This document shows positions 6,814 to 11,394 of a stretch of 11,394 nt of DNA, piece after piece. How positions within the stretch are numbered: position 1 is the stretch's first letter; the number at the start of each line of letters is the position of its first letter. The notes under the pieces were generated by a model that saw nothing but the letters and a program-made list of their open reading frames with translations, was not told where the DNA came from and searched no databases. Where the stretch lies: positions 1 to 11,394 of the forward strand of contig JAQGJY010000040.1 of the NCBI GenBank assembly GCA_028290325.1, read 5' to 3'. Both the position numbers and the translations under genes were made by a program. The DNA is from Tardiphaga sp. (lineage in GTDB: Bacteria > Pseudomonadota > Alphaproteobacteria > Rhizobiales > Xanthobacteraceae).

Positions 6814-7620
6814 GGTCGCGGGCGGTCGCGGCGACGGAAACAGCTCGTCGCTGCGCCCGGTCAGCCGCAACGCGATCAGCCCGACCCATTCGTGCATGGC
6901 GACGTCACTGCGCCCCAAACCGGAACTGATCTTGTCGAAAGGCTGCGCGGCGTCGCCCCACCCGGTCGTGCGGAAATCGACCGGATAGGCCTCGACCTCG
7001 AAACCGGCTCCGCGAAACGCCGCGATCGATCGCGGCATGTGGTAGGCCGACGTCACCAGCAGCCAGCGTTCGCCGGGCCGCGGTGTCACCAGCGCGCGGG
7101 TCAGCGCGGCGTTCTCGGCCGTGGTCCGGGATTGGTCCTCCAGCAGAACGCGGCCGTTGGCGAGGCCGAAATCATCGAGGATCCGTCCCGCCAGCGGCGC
7201 TTCGGCCGGGCCGCCCCGGAGCAGATTTCCGCTGCCGCTCGTATAGACGATCCGCGCCTGCGGATAGCGCCGCGCCAGATCGAGCATGGCCAGCACGCGC
7301 TCACCGGCGTCGGTGGTTTCCGGCGACCGGCGGGCCGTGGTCAGATCCGGGTCGAGGCCGCCACCGAGAACGATGATACCGTCGGGGGCGCGGCCATCGT
7401 CCCGCCACGCCGGGAAGCGCTCGGACAGCACCAGAAGCATCACATTAGCAGCGGGAGAAAATCCGAATATAACCAACAGGATGAAGGCCGAAGCTAATGT
7501 CGAAACCGCGCTCCGCTTCTGGTTCAACAGCAGCAGCAGCAAACCGGCCAGACCCAGCAGCGCGATGGCGTTGGACGGCACCGTGATGAAGCCGACGACT
7601 TTTGAGGCGATGAACAGCAT
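6796..7620 (-). CDS. YdcF/ElyC-like membrane protein (DUF218)
   Basis: A 274-residue protein with two N-terminal membrane segments (about 16-33 and 41-65) followed by a DUF218 domain (about 80-230). This is the architecture of E. coli ElyC/YdcF, inner-membrane proteins linked to envelope polysaccharide metabolism; the exact reaction is not settled. Domain motifs are GIIVLGGGLD at 81-90, an acidic block with an SPETTDAGERV stretch, IVYTSGSGN at 124-132, the conserved EDQSRTTAENA at 161-171, and LLVTSAYHMPRS at 187-198. The ATG at 7620 is the first available; AGGAG ends one base before it, which is unusually tight, and no better in-frame ATG lies before the first TM segment. It diverges from two secreted deacetylases across about 100 bases, which fits a shared envelope theme, but co-function is an inference. 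Confidence 0.88.
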   Translation of the reverse strand: MLFIASKVVGFITVPSNAIALLGLAGLLLLLLNQKRSAVSTLASAFILLVIFGFSPAANVMLLVLSERFPAWRDDGRAPDGIIVLGGGLDPDLTTARRSPETTDAGERVLAMLDLARRYPQARIVYTSGSGNLLRGGPAEAPLAGRILDDFGLANGRVLLEDQSRTTAENAALTRALVTPRPGERWLLVTSAYHMPRSIAAFRGAGFEVEAYPVDFRTTGWGDAAQPFDKISSGLGRSDVAMHEWVGLIALRLTGRSDELFPSPRPPATSILPR

Positions 7621-7723
7621 GCTCCTGCATCGGCGAAGTCAGCCGCAAGATCAATGCCGCATTGCGCTTTTGCGGTGCACCCGAATATTGACTCCGTAGC
7701 GCGCAGCGATCACGCATCGCGTC

Positions 7724-8494
7724 ATGACGCGCATCCTCATCGTCGCCTGGACCCTTCTCATCGCGATCGCCGCGCCGGCCGCCGCGCAATGCCCGCGTAG
7801 CGACGCGCTCGGCACCGCGAGGACGCTTGTGGTCGATCCGGCCGCGACGCCGCGCGTCGGAACCAAGAGCTTTCCGCAGACGCTGCCGCTCGCCGACAAG
7901 GAAGTCGTGCTGACCTTCGACGACGGACCATTTCCGGCAACCACCGGTCCGATCCTGGCGGCGCTGGCCAAGGAATGCGTGCAAGCGACGTTCTTCCTGA
8001 TCGGCAAGCACGCCACCGAATATCCGGCCCTGGTCAAACGGATGGCCGCCGCGGGCCACACGGTGGCGCATCACAGCCTGTCGCATCTGAACATGGAGCA
8101 AACCGCGCCGGACGTCGCCATCGCCGATATCGAGCGCGGTATCACCGCGGATGACATCGCGCTCTATGGCCGCGCGGCGACACCGCCGCCGGTCCCGTTC
8201 TTTCGATTTCCCTATTTCGCCTCGACGCCGGCTTTGCTCGATCTGATGCAGACGCGCGGCTTCGCGGTGTTCGGTGCCGACCTCTGGGCCAGCGACTGGA
8301 ATCCGATGACGCCGCAACAGCAACTGGCGCTGGTCACGGGCCGGCTGGCCAAGGCGCGCAAGGGCATCATCCTGTTTCACGACCCGAAGGCGCAGACTGC
8401 CGCGATGATGCCTGACTTTCTGCGCTATTTGCGGGTCAATGGCTACCGCGTGGTGCATATCGTGCCGCCGGCCGGCGCCACGCCCGGCGGTTAA
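7724..8494 (+). CDS. Secreted polysaccharide deacetylase (CE4/NodB domain), short paralog
   Basis: A 256-residue exported carbohydrate esterase of family CE4, which removes acetyl groups from N-acetylated sugars in a metal-dependent reaction. The signal peptide runs to about Ala21 (likely cut at AAA before Gln22). All five NodB motifs are recognisable: TFDDGP at 64-69 (Asp66 base, Asp67 metal ligand), HSLSH at 117-121 (metal-binding His pair), RFPY at 151-154, the ADLWASDW block at 175-182, and ILFHD at 206-210. Cys23 and Cys85 match cysteines in the next gene and may form a periplasmic disulfide. An N-terminal cassette of about 40 residues (RTLVVDP, then TLPLADKEVVL) precedes the domain in both paralogs. 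There is no membrane anchor or carbohydrate-binding module. The start has no strong ribosome site. The substrate could be peptidoglycan or an exopolysaccharide; nothing here indicates nodulation factors. Confidence 0.92.
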   Translation: MTRILIVAWTLLIAIAAPAAAQCPRSDALGTARTLVVDPAATPRVGTKSFPQTLPLADKEVVLTFDDGPFPATTGPILAALAKECVQATFFLIGKHATEYPALVKRMAAAGHTVAHHSLSHLNMEQTAPDVAIADIERGITADDIALYGRAATPPPVPFFRFPYFASTPALLDLMQTRGFAVFGADLWASDWNPMTPQQQLALVTGRLAKARKGIILFHDPKAQTAAMMPDFLRYLRVNGYRVVHIVPPAGATPGG

Positions 8495-8553
8495 GCGGGC
8501 ATTCAGGACGAAGCTTTAGGGTCGGACTTGGTGAGTTGCGTGAGCGGATCGAG

Positions 8554-9801
8554 ATGACACGACGAATGCCGACGCGGTGGGCTGCGCCCGGCCTGGCCTT
8601 GCTGGCCGGCCTGTGCGTTGCCGCGCCCGCTTCGGCCGCGTCCGACTGTCCCGGCAATCCCAACGCGCTCGGCACGTCCCGCACGCTGGTCGTCGATCCG
8701 CGCGAGCATCCGCGCATCGGCACCATGCAATATGCCGAGACGCTGCCGCTAGCGGACAAGGAGGTCGTGCTGACCTTCGACGACGGCCCGATCCCGCGTC
8801 ACAGCAATGCGATCCTCGACATCCTCGCCGCCGAATGCGTGAAGGCGACGTTCTTCGTCGTCGGCATGATGGCGCAGCAACATCCGGATGGCGTGCGCCG
8901 CCTGCGCGCCGAAGGCCATACGGTCGGCACCCACACGCAGCATCACCCGATGGGCATGAAACGGATGGCGAGCGCCGCCGCGCAGGCCGAGATCGATGGC
9001 GGCATCGCCGCGACGACCGCCGCGCTGGGCGAAGCGCCTGCGCCGTTTTTCCGGATTCCCGGACTGTCACGCGCCGAAGCCACCGAGGACTACGCCACGT
9101 CGCAAGGCCTTCAGGTGTGGAGCGCGGACTTTCCGGCCGACGACTGGCGGCACGTGACGTCGGCGACGGTCCATGCCCTCGCGATGTCGCGGCTCGAGGC
9201 CAAAGGCAAAGGCATCTTGCTGTTGCACGACATCCAGGCGCGAACGGTGGAGGCCCTGCCGGCCATCCTGCGCGACCTCAAGGCCAAGGGCTATCGCATC
9301 GTTCACGTCGTGCCGGCGCGCCATGATCTGCCGGCGACACCGACCGATCCCCAGCAATGGCGGATGTATCCCGCCGCCACATCGACGCGTTGGCCGGCGG
9401 TGCCCGGCTTTGCCTTTGCCCGCAGTGAGACGCTGCCGATCCCGGCGATGTCGCAGACCGGATTGGCCGAGGGCGGGCTGATGCTGTTGCCAACGCCATT
9501 CGACCGCGTGAAGCATCTGGCGCGTGGCGCGAGCTTGCCGCTCGATACGCCATGGTCGCAACAGCTATCCCCCGTGGCGATCGCGGCGGGCGGCGGCGCG
9601 ATCATGCCTGTACCGGGCCTGATGGTGTTCAAATTGCCGGAGCGGATGCAGATGCCGCTGCCGACCATTGCGCAGCGGCTGGATTCGCGACCCGTCGTGA
9701 CGCCCGGGCCGGCTGACCGCGCACCATCGCTTGACGCCAGCGCCGCCCGCCGCGCGATTCCCGGCAGCGTGCCGGTCACCCGACCGGGTTTGCATCCGTG
9801 A
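8554..9801 (+). CDS. Secreted polysaccharide deacetylase (CE4) with a C-terminal extension, long paralog
   Basis: A 415-residue paralog of the preceding gene, which ends 59 bases upstream; the two are probably co-transcribed. The signal peptide ends near Ala29 (APASAAS). TLPLADKEVVLTFDDGP is identical in both proteins. Motif 1 TFDDGP is at 74-79 and motif 2 HTQHH at 127-131. Motif 3 is RIPG at 167-170, lacking the aromatic residue after Pro that is usual in CE4. Motif 4 ADFPADDW is at 191-198 and motif 5 LLLHD at 222-226. So metal site and catalytic Asp/His look intact but one side of the active-site groove is changed. Residues from about 255 to 415 form an extra, Pro-rich, low-charge region that I cannot assign. 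Cys32 and Cys95 match the pair in the first paralog. ATG 8554, preceded by GGA six bases upstream, was preferred; an in-frame TTG at 8536 would only lengthen the leader. Confidence 0.9.
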   Translation: MTRRMPTRWAAPGLALLAGLCVAAPASAASDCPGNPNALGTSRTLVVDPREHPRIGTMQYAETLPLADKEVVLTFDDGPIPRHSNAILDILAAECVKATFFVVGMMAQQHPDGVRRLRAEGHTVGTHTQHHPMGMKRMASAAAQAEIDGGIAATTAALGEAPAPFFRIPGLSRAEATEDYATSQGLQVWSADFPADDWRHVTSATVHALAMSRLEAKGKGILLLHDIQARTVEALPAILRDLKAKGYRIVHVVPARHDLPATPTDPQQWRMYPAATSTRWPAVPGFAFARSETLPIPAMSQTGLAEGGLMLLPTPFDRVKHLARGASLPLDTPWSQQLSPVAIAAGGGAIMPVPGLMVFKLPERMQMPLPTIAQRLDSRPVVTPGPADRAPSLDASAARRAIPGSVPVTRPGLHP

Positions 9802-9822
9802 CGGCCGACCCCGCAAACGCGC

Positions 9823-9849
9823 AAAGCGCGCCGCAATGCGACGCGCTTT
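9823..9849. terminator. Probable bidirectional intrinsic terminator
   Basis: AAAGCGCG and CGCGCTTT form a perfect 8-bp inverted repeat around an 11-base loop. It starts 22 bases after the deacetylase stop and lies just beyond the 3' end of the tRNA-Leu gene on the other strand. The A and T ends give a short U-run in both directions. The U-tract is only three bases, so strength is uncertain. Confidence 0.5.
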
Positions 9850-9872
9850 AGTCGATCGATGACTTGTAGGTC

Positions 9873-9957
9873 TGGTGCGCTCGGAGGGACTCGAACCCCC
9901 ACCCTGTTACGGACTGCCACCTCAAGGCAGCGCGTCTACCAATTCCGCCACGAGCGC
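9873..9957 (-). tRNA. tRNA-Leu, anticodon GAG
   Basis: An 85-base class II tRNA with an encoded CCA end (9873-9875). The acceptor stem is GCGCTCG (9951-9957) against CGAGCGC, with discriminator A at 9876. The D-arm contains TGGCGGAATTGGTAGACG. The anticodon stem CTGCC/GGCAG closes the loop TTGAGGT, so the anticodon is GAG (9921-9923 on the plus strand), reading CUC and CUU leucine codons. A variable arm (TCCGTAACAGGG region), longer than in class I tRNAs, is as expected for Leu. The T-loop TTCGAGT is intact. It appears to be a single tRNA gene; no tRNA or rRNA gene flanks it and no integrase is seen, so it is not currently a visible island insertion site within this window. Confidence 0.97.
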
Positions 9958-10068
9958 TTAGCTGATCGGCATGAGACTTGCGCCAACCGGATCAACCGGC
10001 GCCGATGTAACAAAACAATGATGCCGCCACAAGGCCTGCGGTCAGGTGATTTGGTGATCGATGTCAGC

Positions 10069-10323
10069 TCACCGGCGATCGGGCGATCGCGGCAGCATTT
10101 GCTTGACTTCGACGCTGATGCGATTGTGCTTGACGACGACGATGCCACTGGCGACCGGCATGTTGTTGGCGAGCACGCGGACCTCGTCCTGCTCGGTCGC
10201 GTCGAGTTCGATGATCGCGCCGCGGCTCAATCGCATCACCTGATGGATCGGCATCGACGTCGTGCCCAGAACCACAATGAGATCGACCGGGATTTTATCG
10301 AGAGTTGGCACGTTCAACCGCAC
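10069..10323 (-). CDS. Short FliN-like protein (SpoA/FliMN C-terminal domain)
   Basis: An 84-residue protein that is almost entirely one SpoA domain, the module that forms the C-ring of the flagellar switch (FliN, FliM C-terminus) and the cytoplasmic ring of type III secretion (SctQ). Visible elements are DKIPVDLIVVLG, then MPIHQVMRLSRGAIIELDATEQDEVRVLANNMPVASGIVVV, then RISVEVKQM, in standard FliN order. It lacks the N-terminal extension of typical longer FliN proteins. Translation probably starts at a GTG: 10323 is the longest option, but a GTG at 10311 would give a protein opening MPTLDKIPVD, which looks more natural; neither has a strong ribosome site. No flagellar or secretion gene is in the window, so it is either a dispersed flagellar gene or a paralog with another partner. 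It diverges from lipB across about 50 bases. Confidence 0.85.
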   Translation of the reverse strand: MRLNVPTLDKIPVDLIVVLGTTSMPIHQVMRLSRGAIIELDATEQDEVRVLANNMPVASGIVVVKHNRISVEVKQMLPRSPDRR

Positions 10324-10353
10324 TGACGCTAAAGGGACTGCCGTGTCCGCACA

Positions 10354-10370
10354 TCACCACGTTATGGTGA
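10354..10370. promoter_or_regulatory. Inverted repeat between the FliN-like gene and lipB
   Basis: TCACCA, five bases, TGGTGA: a perfect 6-bp inverted repeat that ends four bases before the lipB ATG. It could be an operator, or a hairpin holding the GGTGA that is the only ribosome-site candidate for lipB. Chance occurrence is also possible. Confidence 0.3.
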
Positions 10371-10374
10371 ATCA

Positions 10375-11103
10375 ATGATTAACGCCCGCGACATGCTTGA
10401 CCTGACGCCGCTCGCCCGCGCGACCCCGGGCCGCGTCGAATGGATTGTCGCGGCGGCGCCGGTGCCCTACCCCGCCGCGCTGGCCGCGATGGAGTCGCGC
10501 GCCGCCGCGATCGCTGACGGCGTGGCGCCCGAGCAGATCTGGCTGCTCGAACATCCGCCGCTGTATACGTCCGGAACCTCCGCCAAGCCGGATGATCTGC
10601 GCGATCCGCGCTTTCCGGTCTTTGAGACCGGACGCGGCGGCCAACTGACCTATCACGGCCCCGGCCAGCGCGTCGCTTACGCGATGTTGAATCTCAAGCA
10701 GCGACGTCCGGATGTGCGCGCCTATGTCGCCGGTCTGGAGCAATGGATCATCGGCGCGCTCGCGCGCTTTGACATCGTCGGCGAGCGTCGCGAGGATCGC
10801 GTCGGCGTCTGGGTCGCGCGACCGGACAAGGGCGCGGACCACGAAGACAAGATCGCCGCGATCGGCGTCCGGCTGCGGCGCTGGGTGTCGCTGCACGGCA
10901 TCGCCATCAACGTGGCGCCGGACCTCGCGCATTTTTCCGGCATCGTCCCGTGCGGTGTCGCCGATCCGCGCTACGGCGTCACCAGCCTGCGCGATCTCGG
11001 CGTCACCGCGACGATGGCGGATGTGGACGACGCGCTGCGGCGTTCGTTCGCCGAGGTGTTCGGACCCTCGCAGCCTGTGCCGCGAATGGACGCGATGAGC
11101 TAG
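10375..11103 (+). CDS. lipB: Lipoyl(octanoyl) transferase
   Basis: LipB moves the octanoyl group from acyl carrier protein to a lysine of lipoyl domains (pyruvate and 2-oxoglutarate dehydrogenases, glycine cleavage H protein), the first step of lipoate synthesis; LipA then inserts sulfur. The 242-residue length is normal. Signature residues are present: LLEHPPLYTSG at 57-67, RGGQLTYHGPGQ at 87-98, the lysine of EDKIAAIG (Lys159), which is the catalytic general base, and GIVPCGV at 189-195 with the acyl-accepting Cys193. An insertion-like stretch RPDKGADHEDK at 149-159 just before the catalytic lysine is slightly longer than in E. coli, but familiar in alphaproteobacteria. The ATG at 10375 has GGTGA upstream. 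lipA is not adjacent. It converges with the acylphosphatase gene, 81 bases apart. Confidence 0.96.
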   Translation: MINARDMLDLTPLARATPGRVEWIVAAAPVPYPAALAAMESRAAAIADGVAPEQIWLLEHPPLYTSGTSAKPDDLRDPRFPVFETGRGGQLTYHGPGQRVAYAMLNLKQRRPDVRAYVAGLEQWIIGALARFDIVGERREDRVGVWVARPDKGADHEDKIAAIGVRLRRWVSLHGIAINVAPDLAHFSGIVPCGVADPRYGVTSLRDLGVTATMADVDDALRRSFAEVFGPSQPVPRMDAMS

Positions 11104-11184
11104 CGGCGCGACGCGGCGCGGTTGCGTTTGCGGTTGCTGTCGATGGCGCCGGCCATCATCGCGTCGGCCAGCGTGCCGCACACC

Positions 11185-11394
11185 CTAGAGCGTTGGCAGC
11201 GCGGCGAAATCATGCGCACCGCGTCGCCTGAGCTCGTCCGCCGTCGCGTCATGGCTAATTACATCGGTGACACGCGCCATCGACGGTCCGTTCCAACAGG
11301 CGGCGATCATCGCATCGACGATGGTGGCGTCACCCGCGAATACGGCCTCGACGCTGCCGTCGCGGCGATTGCGCACCCAGCCTTGAAGGCCGCG
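11185..11394 (-). CDS. Acylphosphatase, C-terminal part (gene continues past the right edge)
   Basis: The frame is open to the right edge and reads RGLQGWVRNRRDGSVEAVF, the diagnostic central motif of acylphosphatase, an enzyme of about 90-100 residues that hydrolyses acyl phosphates. The Asn in WVRNRRDG is the conserved Asn that orients the catalytic water. The phosphate-binding Arg and the VQGVGFR-like loop lie outside the window. The visible 69 codons end with a 30-residue tail after GPSMARVTDV, close to the usual C-terminus though rather long. An in-frame GTG at 11376 should not be taken as the start, because the family motif begins before it. The gene converges with lipB. Confidence 0.9.
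   Translation of the reverse strand, partial: RGLQGWVRNRRDGSVEAVFAGDATIVDAMIAACWNGPSMARVTDVISHDATADELRRRGAHDFAALPTL

Noticed and set aside
6072..6929. Plus-strand reading frame of 285 codons spanning the DUF599 end, DUF3253 and YdcF end
   Set aside because: Its Arg/Ala/Asp-rich translation has no domain and it crosses three supported genes in other frames.
7445..8458. Minus-strand reading frame of 337 codons over the first deacetylase and the start of the YdcF-like gene
   Set aside because: Composition is Arg/His-rich and without motifs, and it covers two well-supported genes in other frames.
8614..8616. Cysteine in the leader of the long deacetylase as a possible lipoprotein site
   Set aside because: The residue before the Cys is Leu (AGLC), not Gly, Ala or Ser, and a normal signal-peptidase site (APASAAS) follows; the first paralog has Gln before its Cys. 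Neither fits a lipobox.
7724..9801. Reading the deacetylases as nodulation gene nodB
   Set aside because: They share only the CE4 fold. No nod box or other nod gene is present, and both are secreted, whereas NodB is cytoplasmic.
9873..9957. tRNA-Leu as an integration site for a mobile island
   Set aside because: No integrase, no direct repeat of the tRNA 3' end and no composition change is visible on either side.
10372..11181. Long minus-strand reading frame (269 codons) opposite lipB
   Set aside because: Its translation is rich in Arg, Gly, His and Asp without any family motif, as expected for the shadow of a GC-rich gene, and lipB on the other strand is unmistakable.
11100..11184. Short minus-strand open stretch between lipB and the acylphosphatase stop
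   Set aside because: Under 30 codons, no ribosome site, in a different frame from the acylphosphatase, and of the basic composition common to shadow frames here.

Overview
This 11.4 kb window looks like core chromosome of a GC-rich alphaproteobacterium, most likely in or near the Bradyrhizobium/Rhodopseudomonas/Afipia group. The case rests on a MipZ-type division-site ATPase, which is essentially alphaproteobacterial, on small families common in that group (DUF1489, DUF599, DUF3253, a short FliN-like SpoA protein), and on strong G/C bias at third codon positions. The genus is an inference. I see no transposase, integrase, CRISPR array, phage gene or toxin-antitoxin pair, and no stretch over 300 bases without a gene.

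Layout, left to right. A possible last few codons of a gene entering from the left (+) face an exported alpha/beta hydrolase (-). Next is mipZ (-), which diverges from panC (+, pantothenate synthetase). panC meets a DUF1489 gene (-) tail to tail with shared stop-codon bases. DUF1489 is the last gene of a probable three-gene minus-strand unit: a small conserved protein, then a two-TM protein with a Pro/Ala-rich tail, then DUF1489. A glutathione S-transferase (-) diverges from a DUF599 membrane protein (+), which is followed by a short DUF3253 protein (+). The end of that gene overlaps the end of a YdcF/DUF218 membrane protein (-).

The YdcF-like gene diverges from two tandem, clearly paralogous exported polysaccharide deacetylases (CE4/NodB fold). 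The second has a changed catalytic motif and an extra C-terminal region of about 160 residues. A probable two-way terminator separates it from a tRNA-Leu(GAG) gene (-). A stand-alone FliN-like gene (-) then diverges from lipB (+, octanoyltransferase). An acylphosphatase gene (-) enters from the right and ends in the window.

Most neighbours are unrelated housekeeping genes (division-site placement, pantothenate and lipoate synthesis, detoxification, translation) in short, often convergent units. The one local theme is the cell envelope: YdcF-like protein plus two secreted deacetylases at 6.8-9.8 kb. I do not see a convincing new multi-gene system. The best leads are the diverged deacetylase pair, the isolated FliN-like protein and the unknown Pro-rich membrane protein.
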